Shown in pieces: positions 51,052 through 60,720 of a stretch of DNA of 64,000 nt. A model generated the notes under the pieces. The model was not told the origin of the DNA, searched no databases, and saw only the letters and a list, made by a program, of their open reading frames with translations. A program made the translations under genes and the position numbers. Every line of letters begins with the position of its first letter. The stretch's first letter is position 1. Origin of the DNA: Microbacterium paraoxydans (GTDB lineage Bacteria > Actinomycetota > Actinomycetes > Actinomycetales > Microbacteriaceae); assembly GCF_020524545.1 (NCBI RefSeq), contig NZ_JAIVLG010000004.1, forward strand, positions 248,001 through 312,000, read 5' to 3'.

Positions 51052-52053
51052 TCAGGGAAGGACGACGACCTGCGCGGCGAACACCAGTCCTGCTCCGAAG
51101 CCGATCTGCAGGGCGAGTCCGCCGGAAAGCTCGGGATGCTCGGCCATCAACCGGTGGCTCGCGAGCGGGATGGACGCGGCCGACGTGTTGCCCGTGGTCT
51201 CGATGTCGCGGGCGATCACCGTCGTCTCGGGGAGCTTCAGCTGCTTGGCGAATTCGTCGATGATGCGCATATTGGCCTGATGCGGGATGAACGCCGCGAT
51301 GTCCGCGGGCTCCACACCCGCCTTGTCGAGCGCCTCGCGGGCGACCTTGGCCATCTCCCACACCGCCCAGCGGAAGACGGTCTGCCCCTCCTGGCGGAGC
51401 GTCGGCCACGGTACCTCACCGTCGCGGAACTCCGTCAGGGTCGCATTCATGCCCACGGCATCCGCCTTGGAGCCGTCGGAGCCCCACACCGCCGGCGCGA
51501 TGCCGGGGGTGTCGCTCGGGCCGATCAGTGCCGCGCCCGCGCCATCCCCGAGCAGGAAGGAGATGCTGCGGTCAGCGGGATCGACGATGTCGGAGAGCTT
51601 CTCGGTGCCGATCACGAGCGCGTAGCGCGCCGCGCCGGCCTTGATCAGGGCATCGGCCTGGGCGACCGCGTAGGCGTACCCCGCGCAGGCGGCGTTGATG
51701 TCGTAGGCTGCGGCGGGGTTGGCTCCCACCCGGTCGGCGACGATCGCCGAGACGGACGGCGTCTGCTTCGGGTTGCTGATGGTCGCCACGATCACCAGGT
51801 CGACCTGATCGGCTGGCACACCGGACTTCTCGATCGCCTCCGCTGCCGCCGCGGTCGCGAGGTCGATCGCATCCGTGCTCTTGTCGGCGCGTACACGGGT
51901 GATGATCCCGGTGCGCTGGCGGATCCACTCGTCGCTGGAGTCGATCGGGCCGATCAGATCGTCGTTCGGCACGGCGTTCTCGCCTCGGGCGGCACCGTAC
52001 GAGTAGATGCGCGTGTATGCCGGTCCGGTCACCTGGGCGAGCGTGGCGCTCAT
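51052..52053 (-). CDS. fabH: 3-oxoacyl-ACP synthase III (KAS III)
   Basis: A 333-residue enzyme that starts fatty acid synthesis by joining acyl-CoA to malonyl-ACP. The Cys-His-Asn triad is clear: NAACAGYAYA (Cys), PHQANMRI (His) and TGNTSAAS (Asn). The chain is of normal length. In branched-chain actinobacteria it uses isobutyryl- and 2-methylbutyryl-CoA, giving iso and anteiso fatty acids; that is inference from the group. ATG 52053 overlaps the fabD stop as ATGA. Confidence 0.96.
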   Translation of the reverse strand: MSATLAQVTGPAYTRIYSYGAARGENAVPNDDLIGPIDSSDEWIRQRTGIITRVRADKSTDAIDLATAAAAEAIEKSGVPADQVDLVIVATISNPKQTPSVSAIVADRVGANPAAAYDINAACAGYAYAVAQADALIKAGAARYALVIGTEKLSDIVDPADRSISFLLGDGAGAALIGPSDTPGIAPAVWGSDGSKADAVGMNATLTEFRDGEVPWPTLRQEGQTVFRWAVWEMAKVAREALDKAGVEPADIAAFIPHQANMRIIDEFAKQLKLPETTVIARDIETTGNTSAASIPLASHRLMAEHPELSGGLALQIGFGAGLVFAAQVVVLP

Positions 52054-52970
52054 GCGGCTTCTCCGTTCAGCAGCGCGACGGCTGCATCGAGGTCTTCGGG
52101 GGTCTTGACAGCGACAGTCGGCACGCCCCGGAGGCCGCGCTTGGCGAGGCCGACGAGTGCGCCCGCGGGGGCGAGCTCGATGACTCCGGTGACACCGGCG
52201 TCTGCGAAGGACTGCATGCACAGATCCCAGCGCACCGGCGACGAGACCTGGTCGACCAGGAAGCTCAACGCCTGGGCGCCATCGGCGACGATGGAGCCAT
52301 CGCGGTTGGTCCAGAGCGTGATGTCAGGGTTCGCAGGAGTGACGTCGTCGACCGCGTCGCGGAGGACGGAGACGGCGGAGGCCATGTATCGCGTGTGGAA
52401 TGCGCCGGCGACTTGCAGCGGAACGACACGGGTTCCCTTGAGGGGTTTCTCGGCGAGAGCGGCGAGAGCCGGAAGCGCGCCGGCGACGACGATCTGTCCT
52501 CCACCGTTGTAGTTCGCGGGGGAGAGGTCGAGTTCGGCGAGCCGCGCCAAGAGGGCGTCCTCGTCACCACCGAGCACTGCGCTCATGCCGGTCTGCTCGT
52601 GCGCTGCAGCATCGGCCATCGCGCGGCCGCGGATACCGACGAGGCGCATACCGGTTTCGGCGTCGAGGACGTTGCTGCCGACGAGCGCGGCGATCTCACC
52701 GACGGAGTGCCCGGCGATGCCATCGGCGCGCCGGCCCGCCTTCTGCGCGAGGGCATCACCGGCGAGCAGGGAGGCTGCGACGATCAGGGGCTGCGCGATG
52801 CGCGTGTCGCGGATCGTGTCGGCGTCGGAGACCGTGCCGTGTTCGCGAAGATCGATCTCTGCAGCGTCTGAGTACGCGGCGAGGCGCTCAGCCGCTCCGT
52901 CGAGCTCGAGCCAAGGAGCGAGGAAACCGGGGGTCTGCGAGCCCTGACCTGGGCATACGACGACAATCAC
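52050..52970 (-). CDS. fabD: Malonyl-CoA:ACP transacylase
   Basis: A 306-residue acyltransferase that loads malonate onto ACP. It has the oxyanion motif PGQGSQTPGF near the N-terminus and the catalytic GHSVGEIAAL (Ser near 95). The start GTG 52970 is chosen because CAGACT lies six bases upstream and there is no good Shine-Dalgarno. It is the first gene of the operon fabD-fabH-acpP-fabF, just downstream of the regulator fasR. Confidence 0.93.
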   Translation of the reverse strand: MIVVVCPGQGSQTPGFLAPWLELDGAAERLAAYSDAAEIDLREHGTVSDADTIRDTRIAQPLIVAASLLAGDALAQKAGRRADGIAGHSVGEIAALVGSNVLDAETGMRLVGIRGRAMADAAAHEQTGMSAVLGGDEDALLARLAELDLSPANYNGGGQIVVAGALPALAALAEKPLKGTRVVPLQVAGAFHTRYMASAVSVLRDAVDDVTPANPDITLWTNRDGSIVADGAQALSFLVDQVSSPVRWDLCMQSFADAGVTGVIELAPAGALVGLAKRGLRGVPTVAVKTPEDLDAAVALLNGEAA

Positions 52971-52976
52971 CCACCC

Positions 52977-52982
52977 AGTCTG
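52977..52982 (-). promoter_or_regulatory. -10 element CAGACT of the fab operon (leaderless fabD)
   Basis: CAGACT with six bases to GTG 52970. The FasR operator, if present, should lie in the 90 bases upstream, but I see no clear repeat. Confidence 0.45.
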
Positions 52983-53067
52983 CCAACGATCGCGGCAGCG
53001 TGGTGGATGATCCATCACAAGATTCCGAAGAACGCTTGTGTGTGGCGTACAGACGACCGGTGAGGGA

Positions 53068-54288
53068 TCAGCGCTGCGGCCGTCGTTGCGGCAGTCGTCT
53101 GCGCACCTGTTCGGCAGCGCCGATGGAACCGAGGATGAGGGCGGTCTGCAGGATGAGCGCTTCGCGCGGACCTGTGGCGTCCCACCCGATGACCTCGCTC
53201 ACTCGCTTGAGGCGATAGCGAACCGTGTTCGGGTGCACGAAGAGTTCACGTGCCGTCGCTTCGAGGGAGCGTCCGTTGTCGAGGTAGCTCCAGAGCGTGG
53301 TGACCAGATCGGTGGAGTGCGCCTGCAAGGGCCGGAAGATCCGTTCGATCAGGGTCTGCTTGGCGAGCGGATCGCCTGCCAGTGCGCGCTCGGGAAGCAG
53401 ATCATCGGCTTCGACGGGGCGCGGAGCACCGCGCCAGGCGCGCGCGACCGCGAAGCCGGCAAGGGCGGCGCGAGCGCTCTGGCTCGCATCCACGAGCGCC
53501 GCCACGGCGGGCCCGAGGACGACGTAGCCAGGCCCGAACGACGGTTCGAGGCGGGAGGCGATCTCCTGGAACCCGAGCTCGTCCTCCTCGCTCTCCTGTC
53601 CCTCGGCGCGTGCGCGTCCGAGGACCAGTACGAGACGGGAACCCTGAACACCGATGAGGACGTCGACGGCGAGCTTCCGGGCGGTTCGGCGGACGAGATC
53701 CACGTCGAACTGCGGGGGTGTGGTTCCGACGAGCACAGCGACCTCGCCGTGACCATGCCATCCGAGTGCTGCGATACGGCTCGGGAGCTCCTCGTCTGCT
53801 TCTCCGGTGAGGATCGAGTCGACGACGAGCGCCTCGAGGCGTGCATCCCAGAGGCCTCGGGCCTCAGCGGCCCTGGCATACACGTCGGCCGCGGCGAAGG
53901 CGACGTCGCGGGAGTAGAGCAGGATCGCCTCGCGGAGGTCATTCCCCCGTCCGGCGACGCGCTCCTCGGTGACTTCGACGGTCACGCGGATGAGCTGCAG
54001 AGTCTGCTGGAGGCTGACACTGCGCAGCAGCTCGCGCGGAGCGGCGGCGAAGATATCGGCCGCGATCCACGGGGTGGAGGTGGGGTCCTCGTACCACTGG
54101 ATGAACGACGTGATGCCCGCCTGGGCCACCAGCCCGACCGCGGAGCGGCGGGCTGGTGGCATGTCGGCGTACCACGGAAGGGTGTCCTCCAGCCGCTTGA
54201 TCGTCACCGAGGCGATGTCACCGGAGATCCGGCGCAGCCAGGTGAGCGTCGCGGCCTTGTCCATGCCGGAAGAAGAGGATCCTGTCAC
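53068..54288 (-). CDS. PucR-family transcriptional regulator, FasR-like
   Basis: A 406-residue regulator. The C-terminal PucR helix-turn-helix reads YLDNGRSLEATARELFVHPN, then TVRYRLKRVSEVIG. The N-terminal and middle parts are a helical and GGDEF-like sensory region without catalytic residues. It sits between aceE and the fab operon, the position of FasR in streptomycetes, where it activates fabD-fabH-acpP-fabF. The start is either GTG 54288 or ATG 54264; neither has a good ribosome binding site. It begins seven bases after the aceE stop, so it is probably in the aceE operon. Confidence 0.85.
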   Translation of the reverse strand: MTGSSSSGMDKAATLTWLRRISGDIASVTIKRLEDTLPWYADMPPARRSAVGLVAQAGITSFIQWYEDPTSTPWIAADIFAAAPRELLRSVSLQQTLQLIRVTVEVTEERVAGRGNDLREAILLYSRDVAFAAADVYARAAEARGLWDARLEALVVDSILTGEADEELPSRIAALGWHGHGEVAVLVGTTPPQFDVDLVRRTARKLAVDVLIGVQGSRLVLVLGRARAEGQESEEDELGFQEIASRLEPSFGPGYVVLGPAVAALVDASQSARAALAGFAVARAWRGAPRPVEADDLLPERALAGDPLAKQTLIERIFRPLQAHSTDLVTTLWSYLDNGRSLEATARELFVHPNTVRYRLKRVSEVIGWDATGPREALILQTALILGSIGAAEQVRRRLPQRRPQR

Positions 54289-54295
54289 CGAGGGC

Positions 54296-57022
54296 TCAGC
54301 TTTCGCCGCCCGCGTTACCGCTGGTTCCCGCGTTCACGTCGTGCAGGCTGTACTTCTGGATCGCCTGGGCCGCGAGCGAACGGTCGACCGTGCCCTCTTC
54401 GGCGAGCGACTGCAGTGTGCGTACCACGATCGACGGTCCGTCGATCTTGAAGAAGCGGCGCGCGGCGGCACGGGTGTCGGAGAACCCGAAGCCGTCGGCG
54501 CCGAGCGTGGCGAACCGGTTCGGAACCCACGGGCGGATCTGGTCCTGCACGGCATGCATGAAGTCGCTCACGGCGACGACCGGACCTTCGGCACCCTGCA
54601 GCTTCTCGGTGAGATACGCGGTGCGAGGCTCGGCCTCGGGGTGCAGGAAGTTGTGCTCGTCGGCGGCGAGGCCGTCGCGACGCAGCTCGGTCCAGGACGT
54701 GACGGACCAGACGTCGGCGATCACGCCCCAGTCGTTCTTGAGGAGCTCTTGCGCCTCGAGCGCCCACGGCAGTCCGACGCCCGACGCGAACAGCTGGGCA
54801 CGGGGGCCGTCGCCTTCGCCGACGGACACACGGTGGATGCCGCGGACGATGCCGTCCACATCCACGTTCTCCGGCTCGGCAGGCTGTACGAGGGGCTCGT
54901 TGTAGAGCGTGATGTAGTACATCACGTTCGGGTCCTCGTGCTCGCCACCGTACATTCGCTCGATGCCGGATCGCACGATGTGCGCGATCTCGTAGCCGTA
55001 GGCAGGGTCATACGAGAGCGTCGCCGGGTTGGTGGCGGCCAGCAGGTGCGAGTGACCGTCGGCGTGCTGCAGTCCCTCACCCGTGAGGGTGGTGCGACCG
55101 GCCGTCGCGCCCATGATGAACCCACGGGCCATCTGGTCGCCCGCTGCCCACTGGGCGTCGCCCGTGCGCTGGAAGCCGAACATCGAGTAGAAGATGTAGA
55201 TCGGGATGAGCGGCTCGCCATGGGTGGCGTAGGAGGTGCCCGCTGCGGTGAATGCCGCGACGGCGCCTGCCTCGTTGATGCCGACGTGCACGATCTGCCC
55301 CTGCGGGCTCTCCTTGTAGGCGAGGAGCAGCTCACGGTCGACCGAGGTGTAGTGCTGGCCGTTCGGGTTGTAGATCTTCGCCGTCGGGAAGTACGCGTCC
55401 ATGCCGAACGTGCGCGCCTCGTCGGGGATGATCGGCACGATGCGGTGGCCGAAGTCCTTCGTGCGGAGGAGATCCTTCAGCAGACGGACGAAAGCCATGG
55501 TCGTGGCGATCTCCTGCGTGCCGGAGCCCTTCTTGGGAAGCGCGTAAGCGCTGTCGTCCGGCAACGAGAGACCCACATGGGTCGACCGGCGCTCGGGAAG
55601 GAATCCGCCGAGTGCCTGGCGACGCTCGAGCATGTACTGGATCGTCTCGTCCTGGGGGCCCGGGTTGTAGTACGGGGGCAGGTACGGGTTCTCCTCGAGC
55701 TGCGCATCCGTGATCGGGATGTGCATCGCGTCGCGGAACGTCTTGAGGTTGTCCAGCGTCATCTTCTTCATCTGGTGGGTCGCGTTGCGACCCTCGAAAT
55801 GCGGACCGAGGCCGTAGCCCTTGACGGTCTTGGCGAGGATGACGGTGGGCTTGCCCTTGTGCTCGGTCGCGGCCTTGAACGCAGCGTAGACCTTGCGGTA
55901 GTCGTGGCCTCCGCGCTTCAGGTTCCAGATGTCGTCGTCGGAGTAGTCCTTGACGAGAGCGGCGGCACGCTCGTCACGGCCGAAGAAGTGCTCGCGGATG
56001 TACGCGCCGGACTCGGCCTTGTACGTCTGGTAGTCGCCGTCGGGGGTGACGTTCATCAGGTTGAGCAGCGCCCCCTCGGTGTCCCGGGCGAGCAGGTCGT
56101 CCCACTCGCGGCCCCAGACGACTTTGATGACGTTCCAGCCCGCACCGCGGAAGAACGACTCGAGCTCCTGGACGATCTTGCCGTTGCCGCGCACCGGACC
56201 GTCGAGACGCTGCAGGTTGCAGTTCACCACGAACGTCAGGTTGTCCAGGCCCTCGTTCGCTGCCACCTGAAGCTGGCCGCGGCTCTCGACCTCGTCCATC
56301 TCGCCGTCGCCGAGGAACGCCCAGACATGCGACTGCGAGGTGTCCTTGAGGCCGCGGTTCTCGAGGTACTTGTTCGACATCGCCTGGTAGATCGCGTTGA
56401 TCGGGCCGAGGCCCATCGACACGGTCGGGAACTGCCAGTAGTCCTGCATCAGACGCGGGTGCGGATAGGAGGGGATGCCGTTGGGCGCGTGCGACTTCTC
56501 CTGACGGAAGCCGTCGAGCTGGTCCTCGGTCAGACGACCCTCGAGGAACGATCGCGCGTAGGTGCCGGGGGAGGCGTGGCCCTGGATGAAGATCTGGTCG
56601 GCGCCACCGGGGTGGTCGGCACCCTTGAAGAAGTGGTTGAAGCCGACCTCGTACAGGGCCGCCGACGAGGCGTAGGTCGAGATGTGACCGCCGACGCCGA
56701 TTCCGGGGCGCTGTGCACGGTGCACCGTGATCGCAGCGTTCCAGCGGATCCAGGCCCGGTAGCGGCGCTCGACCTCTTCGTCGCCCGGGAATTCGGGCTC
56801 GTTCTCCGGGGCGATGGTGTTGATGTAGTCCGTCGTCGGGACCATCGGGACGCCCAGGTGCAGTTCCTTGGAACGCTTGAGCAGGCTGAGCATGATCTCG
56901 CGGCCTCGGCCGTGGCCCTTGGCATCCACCAGCTCGTCGAGGGACTGCTGCCACTCGCCGGTCTCTTCCGGATCGCTGTCGAGGGGGCCCTGGGAGTACG
57001 GATCCTGGTCGTGCACGGTCAC
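54296..57022 (-). CDS. aceE: Pyruvate dehydrogenase E1 component, homodimeric
   Basis: A 908-residue thiamine-diphosphate enzyme that decarboxylates pyruvate and passes the acetyl group to lipoyl-E2. Motifs are [20 protein letters not shown] near 110 and [20 protein letters not shown] (the TPP-binding GDG...). Late segments are [19 protein letters not shown] and [16 protein letters not shown]. Length fits AceE of Escherichia and actinobacteria. The start is GTG 57022 with AAAGG seven bases upstream. E2 and E3 are encoded elsewhere, as usual in this group. Codon use is strongly biased. Confidence 0.97.
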   Translation of the reverse strand: MTVHDQDPYSQGPLDSDPEETGEWQQSLDELVDAKGHGRGREIMLSLLKRSKELHLGVPMVPTTDYINTIAPENEPEFPGDEEVERRYRAWIRWNAAITVHRAQRPGIGVGGHISTYASSAALYEVGFNHFFKGADHPGGADQIFIQGHASPGTYARSFLEGRLTEDQLDGFRQEKSHAPNGIPSYPHPRLMQDYWQFPTVSMGLGPINAIYQAMSNKYLENRGLKDTSQSHVWAFLGDGEMDEVESRGQLQVAANEGLDNLTFVVNCNLQRLDGPVRGNGKIVQELESFFRGAGWNVIKVVWGREWDDLLARDTEGALLNLMNVTPDGDYQTYKAESGAYIREHFFGRDERAAALVKDYSDDDIWNLKRGGHDYRKVYAAFKAATEHKGKPTVILAKTVKGYGLGPHFEGRNATHQMKKMTLDNLKTFRDAMHIPITDAQLEENPYLPPYYNPGPQDETIQYMLERRQALGGFLPERRSTHVGLSLPDDSAYALPKKGSGTQEIATTMAFVRLLKDLLRTKDFGHRIVPIIPDEARTFGMDAYFPTAKIYNPNGQHYTSVDRELLLAYKESPQGQIVHVGINEAGAVAAFTAAGTSYATHGEPLIPIYIFYSMFGFQRTGDAQWAAGDQMARGFIMGATAGRTTLTGEGLQHADGHSHLLAATNPATLSYDPAYGYEIAHIVRSGIERMYGGEHEDPNVMYYITLYNEPLVQPAEPENVDVDGIVRGIHRVSVGEGDGPRAQLFASGVGLPWALEAQELLKNDWGVIADVWSVTSWTELRRDGLAADEHNFLHPEAEPRTAYLTEKLQGAEGPVVAVSDFMHAVQDQIRPWVPNRFATLGADGFGFSDTRAAARRFFKIDGPSIVVRTLQSLAEEGTVDRSLAAQAIQKYSLHDVNAGTSGNAGGES

Positions 57023-57159
57023 GGGGGAACCTTTCGTCAAGCTGGCAGGTCATGCCAAGGAAACGGGAAGCGACACGGGCAGCCTTGTCAGCTGTGCACA
57101 ACGCGCGCCGGATTCAGCCTATCCCTCTTCCACGACACGGGTGCGCATCGGCCTCCCGA

Positions 57160-57165
57160 TAGACT
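57160..57165 (+). promoter_or_regulatory. -10 element TAGACT of tRNA-Val
   Basis: TAGACT at 57160-57165 predicts a start near 57172, about four bases before the tRNA. Confidence 0.5.
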
Positions 57166-57175
57166 GTCGGCACCA

Positions 57176-57248
57176 GGGCCTTTAGCTCAGCTGGTAGAGC
57201 GCCACGTTTACACCGTGGATGTCGTCGGTTCGATCCCGGCAGGGCCCA
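57176..57248 (+). tRNA. tRNA-Val (anticodon TAC)
   Basis: A 73-base cloverleaf. GGGCCTT (57176-57182) pairs with AGGGCCC (57241-57247) through one wobble, and the discriminator is A. The anticodon stem CCACG/CGTGG encloses TTTACAC, with anticodon TAC at 57209-57211. The full CCA is not encoded (the gene ends ACCG), so it must be added after transcription. Confidence 0.97.
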
Positions 57249-57291
57249 CCGAGAGAACCGTGAGACAGTAGCGGTCACCGCGCCGCGGACC

Positions 57292-57297
57292 TAGGCT
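57292..57297 (+). promoter_or_regulatory. -10 element TAGGCT of the RibD-like gene (leaderless)
   Basis: TAGGCT with six bases (CCCGGC) to ATG 57304. Confidence 0.6.
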
Positions 57298-57303
57298 CCC
57301 GGC

Positions 57304-57861
57304 ATGGGACTTCTGACCTTCAGCATCAACGTCACCCTCGACGGCTGCGTCGATCATGAGGTGGGGATCGCCGACGACGAGACCCATGCCTATTTCACCC
57401 GTCTCCTCGACGAGTCCGGCGCGATGCTCTGGGGACGCACCACCTACGAGCTGATGGAGGATGCCTGGCCCGCCGTCGCGCGGGGCGAGACGGATGCACC
57501 GTCGGCGCTGCGGGATTGGGCCGTCGCCTTGGAGGCGAAGCCCAAGTACGTTGTCTCCTCCACACGCGAGGACTTCCCGTGGACCAACAGCCATCGCATC
57601 GACGGCGACCTTCGCGCCGGAGTGCAGAGGCTCAAAGAAGAGACGCGCGATGGGGTCCTCCTCGGAAGCGGCATGCTGGCGACCGAACTCGACCGGCTCG
57701 ACCTGATCGATGAGTACCGGTTGCTCGTGCATCCGCTCATCGCAGGCCACGGCCCCACCCTGTACGAGCGGGGGCTGCCTGCCACTCGACGCCTTGCTCT
57801 GGTGTCGTCGACGTCGTTCCGCAACGGCGCGATCGCTCTGCACTACCGGCGCGCGGACTGA
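57304..57861 (+). CDS. Dihydrofolate reductase/RibD C-terminal family protein
   Basis: A 185-residue reductase of the RibD C-terminal/DHFR-like family. It has NVTLDGCVDHEVG at the N-terminus, the SGAMLWGRTTYELM cofactor region and LHPLIAGHGPTLYE-like segment (VHPLIAGHGPTLYERG) near the end. These proteins use NADPH; the substrate is unknown. It is a stand-alone gene after tRNA-Val. TAGGCT six bases upstream of ATG 57304 gives a leaderless start. Confidence 0.88.
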   Translation: MGLLTFSINVTLDGCVDHEVGIADDETHAYFTRLLDESGAMLWGRTTYELMEDAWPAVARGETDAPSALRDWAVALEAKPKYVVSSTREDFPWTNSHRIDGDLRAGVQRLKEETRDGVLLGSGMLATELDRLDLIDEYRLLVHPLIAGHGPTLYERGLPATRRLALVSSTSFRNGAIALHYRRAD

Positions 57862-57940
57862 CGTAGACGGGGCGTCGCCGAGGCGGCGTACGCTGGACGA
57901 ACCACACGCTCGGCGATCGAAGGGGAGGGAGCTGCAGGAT

Positions 57941-58828
57941 ATGGCGCGACGCATCGTCGTGAGCGGGGCCTCGGGCCTGATCGGTTCGGCTCTCGTCTCT
58001 TCCTTGCGCAGCGCTGACATCGACGTCACCGTTCTGGTCCGGCGTGCACCACGCACCGGGGACGAAGTGGAGTGGGCGCCAGGGGAGTACCCGCTCGATC
58101 CGGACGTGCTCGCCGGTGCAGAAGCCGTCGTCGCCCTCGGTGGCGCGAGCGTCGGTCGTCTGCCCTGGACGCGTCGCTATCGTGCTGAACTCGTGGACTC
58201 GCGGCTCCAGACGACACGTACGATCACGACGGCCCTGCGTGCTCTTCGGTCGGACGCGCCGGCACTGGTCTCGGCTTCCGCGGTCGGATACTACGGGTCC
58301 GCCCCTGGCGAGATCCTCACGGAGGAGTCCGCGGCTGGACAGACGTTTCTCGCCGACCTCACCGTGCGCTGGGAGGCCGAAGCTCGACGCGCACAGGACC
58401 ACACCAGGGTCGCGCTGCTGCGCACTGCCCCAGTGATCCACCGGCGCGGCGTGCTCAGGCCGCTCATCCAGCTCACCCGCTTCGGCGTATCCGGCCCCCT
58501 CGGACGTGGATCGCAGATCTGGCCCTGGATCTCGCTCGACGACGAGGTCAGGGGAATCCGCCATGTCCTCGACAAGAAGCTCGCGGGCCCGGTCAACCTC
58601 ACGGGACCCGCGCCCGCCTCCGCGAACGACATCGGCCGGGAACTCGCCTCCCGCATGCACAGGCCGTTCTGGTTCCCCGCTCCGGCGTGGGCTCTGCGCT
58701 TCGCTCTCGGTGACGCGGCGGATTCGCTACTGCTCCCGGACGCCGATGTGCGGCCGCGGGCTCTGGAGCGCACGGGCTTCGTGTTCACTCATCCGACCGT
58801 CGCGCAGGCGGTCGCCGCCGCTTTGTGA
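57941..58828 (+). CDS. TIGR01777-type NAD-dependent epimerase/dehydratase
   Basis: A 295-residue Rossmann-fold SDR of the TIGR01777 (YfcH-like) family. It has VVSGASGLIGSAL (NAD site), VALGGASVGRLPW, SASAVGYYGSAPGEILTEE with the catalytic Tyr, and GPLGRGSQIWPWISLDDEVR, a family signature. The C-terminus has the RPFWFPAPAWALRFALGD segment. Role is unknown; it is often linked to cell division or envelope in other groups. GGAGGG lies about 11 bases before the ATG. Confidence 0.88.
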   Translation: MARRIVVSGASGLIGSALVSSLRSADIDVTVLVRRAPRTGDEVEWAPGEYPLDPDVLAGAEAVVALGGASVGRLPWTRRYRAELVDSRLQTTRTITTALRALRSDAPALVSASAVGYYGSAPGEILTEESAAGQTFLADLTVRWEAEARRAQDHTRVALLRTAPVIHRRGVLRPLIQLTRFGVSGPLGRGSQIWPWISLDDEVRGIRHVLDKKLAGPVNLTGPAPASANDIGRELASRMHRPFWFPAPAWALRFALGDAADSLLLPDADVRPRALERTGFVFTHPTVAQAVAAAL

Positions 58829-58873
58829 CATTTCCGACGGCGTCGCCCCTCCCGCAGCGGGGCACCGCACTGC

Positions 58874-58879
58874 GAGACT
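58874..58879 (+). promoter_or_regulatory. -10 element GAGACT of ldh
   Basis: GAGACT with six bases to ATG 58886. No Shine-Dalgarno. Confidence 0.4.
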
Positions 58880-58885
58880 GAGCGC

Positions 58886-59839
58886 ATGGAGATCATCGAG
58901 AACTCGAAGCTCACTGTCGTCGGCGCGGGCAGTGTGGGCTCCAGCGTCGCCTATGCCGCACTGATCCGCGGATCGGCGCGGCACGTCGCGCTCTATGACA
59001 TCGCCACCGAGAAAGTCGACGCGGAGGTCCTCGACCTCGCGCACGGAACGCAGTTCACAGGTTCGAGCGACATCATCGGCGGTAGCGACATCTCGGTGGC
59101 CGCCGGATCACACGTCGTCGTGATCACGGCAGGGGCCAAGCAGAAGCCGGGCCAGACCCGCATCGAACTCGCAGAGGTCAACGCGGGCATCATCCGCCGC
59201 ATGATGCCCGAGCTGCTCGAGGTCGCACCGAACGCGGTGTACGTGATCGTCACGAACCCGTGCGACGTGCTCACCGTGATCGCTCAACAGGAGACCGGAC
59301 TCCCACCCGAGCGGATCTTCGCCTCCGGGACGGTGCTCGACACCTCACGGCTGCGCTGGAAGCTGGCCGAGCGCGCGGGCGTGTCCACCGCCAGCGTCCA
59401 TGCTCACATCGTCGGCGAGCACGGTGACACGGAGTTCCCGTTGTGGTCGCGCGCGACCATCGGCACCGTGCCGATCCTCGACTGGGAGACACCGGGACAC
59501 CCCCGGTTCACGCTCGAGGAGTTGCAGGAGATCGCGGTGGACGTGCGTGATGCCGCGTACAAGGTCATCCTCGGCAAGGGGGCGACCAACTACGCCATCG
59601 GGCTTTCGAGTGCGCGAATCGTCGAGGCCATCCTCCACGACGAGCACGCGGTGATGCCCGTGAGCACGGTGCTGCGAGACTTCCACGGTCTCGACGGAGT
59701 CGCCCTGTCGGTGCCCTCGATCGTGAGTGCGACCGGCGCGGTGCCGATCCGCAAGACATCGTTCTCCGACAACGAGCTGGCGCTTCTGCGGCAGTCCGCG
59801 GACGCGCTGACGGCGGCAGCGGCGTCGTTGCGTCCGTGA
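58886..59839 (+). CDS. ldh: L-lactate dehydrogenase
   Basis: A 317-residue NAD-dependent enzyme. It has GAGSVGSS (13-20), Asp38 for NAD specificity, the active-site loop AGAKQKPGQTR with Arg92, VTNPCDVLT and catalytic His179 in GEHGD. Gln/Lys pattern in the loop marks it as lactate rather than malate dehydrogenase. It stands alone, so lactate formation under oxygen limitation is the likely role. Confidence 0.95.
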   Translation: MEIIENSKLTVVGAGSVGSSVAYAALIRGSARHVALYDIATEKVDAEVLDLAHGTQFTGSSDIIGGSDISVAAGSHVVVITAGAKQKPGQTRIELAEVNAGIIRRMMPELLEVAPNAVYVIVTNPCDVLTVIAQQETGLPPERIFASGTVLDTSRLRWKLAERAGVSTASVHAHIVGEHGDTEFPLWSRATIGTVPILDWETPGHPRFTLEELQEIAVDVRDAAYKVILGKGATNYAIGLSSARIVEAILHDEHAVMPVSTVLRDFHGLDGVALSVPSIVSATGAVPIRKTSFSDNELALLRQSADALTAAAASLRP

Positions 59840-59876
59840 GCGGGGCGGCGGTGCAGGACCGACACCCCGCCTCTGA

Positions 59877-60641
59877 TCAACGCCCGTGCGGGTCGGTGGC
59901 GTTCAGCGTGCTGACGACCCGGTCGTAGTCGCCACGGGCCTCCCCGTACCGGAGGAACTTGACCCGCTCCACCTGGATCTCAGTGGCGCCGGGCTGCGTC
60001 TCGATCAGCGTCATGACCTCGTCGATGAACTCGTCGAGCGGCATGGCCGACTCGTTGTCCTCGTGTCCGGGCATGAGAGGAGTACGAACAGCCGGCGGCT
60101 CCAGCTCGAGCACCGACACCGTGCTCCCCGCGAACTGCAGGCGCAGGGATTCGCTGAGCATGTGGATCGCCGCCTTGCTGGCGTTGTAGGTCGGTGTCAC
60201 ACGCAGGGGCGCGAAAGCGAGCCCGGACGAGACCGTCATGATCGTCGCCTCCGGCTGTGCACGCAGATGCTCGACGAAGGCGGCGATCAGCCGGATCGGC
60301 CCGAGGATGTTCGTGTCGACGGTCTCTTCGGCCGTGGAGAGGAAGCCTGCGGGCGTGGTCCAGTCCTCCGCCCGCATGACACCGGCCATGGTGATCAGCA
60401 CGTTCAGGGTGGGGTGCTCGGCGAGGACGGCTCGGGAGGCCTCGTGGATGCTGTCGGCGTCGGTCGTGTCGATACGCACCGTGTGGATGCCGGGGTGCTC
60501 GCCGGCGATGGCTGTGAGGCGGTCCTCGCGGCGCCCTCCCACGATCACGGTGTTGCCGCGGGCGTGCAGACGCAGAGCGAGGGCGAGGCCGATGCCGCTC
60601 GTCGCGCCCGGAATGAAGATGGTGTTTCCGCTGATGTTCAT
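59877..60641 (-). CDS. SDR-family oxidoreductase, DltE-like
   Basis: A 254-residue short-chain dehydrogenase. It has TIFIPGATSGIGLALALR (cofactor site), ITMAGVMRAEDW, the catalytic Ser in TVSSGLAFAPL and Tyr-x3-Lys in TYNASKAAIHM. Sequence style matches the group annotated as DltE-like. Substrate unknown. It is divergent from an HTH regulator with 79 bases between, so that regulator is the likely controller. ATG 60641 has GAAGCT six bases upstream. Confidence 0.88.
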   Translation of the reverse strand: MNISGNTIFIPGATSGIGLALALRLHARGNTVIVGGRREDRLTAIAGEHPGIHTVRIDTTDADSIHEASRAVLAEHPTLNVLITMAGVMRAEDWTTPAGFLSTAEETVDTNILGPIRLIAAFVEHLRAQPEATIMTVSSGLAFAPLRVTPTYNASKAAIHMLSESLRLQFAGSTVSVLELEPPAVRTPLMPGHEDNESAMPLDEFIDEVMTLIETQPGATEIQVERVKFLRYGEARGDYDRVVSTLNATDPHGR

Positions 60642-60647
60642 GCGATC

Positions 60648-60653
60648 AGCTTC
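60648..60653 (-). promoter_or_regulatory. -10 element GAAGCT of the SDR gene
   Basis: GAAGCT with six bases to ATG 60641. Confidence 0.35.
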
Positions 60654-60708
60654 GGTGTCTCGGCGTCGTCCCTCCAGAGAGCGGTCATCCAGGGATCGAC
60701 GGTCCCTG

Positions 60709-60714
60709 GAATGT
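60709..60714 (+). promoter_or_regulatory. -10 element GAATGT of the HTH regulator gene
   Basis: GAATGT with six bases to ATG 60721. If GTG 60739 were the start, AGGGGG would serve as ribosome binding site instead. Confidence 0.35.
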
Positions 60715-60720
60715 GCGCGG

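Noticed and set aside
53969..57271. A 1100-codon open frame on the plus strand opposite aceE
   Set aside because: It mirrors aceE codon bias, has no domain, and crosses tRNA-Val. The aceE protein is complete on the other strand.
59840..59876. Possible hairpin between ldh and the SDR gene
   Set aside because: Only six GC pairs with a long loop and mismatches; too weak to call a terminator.
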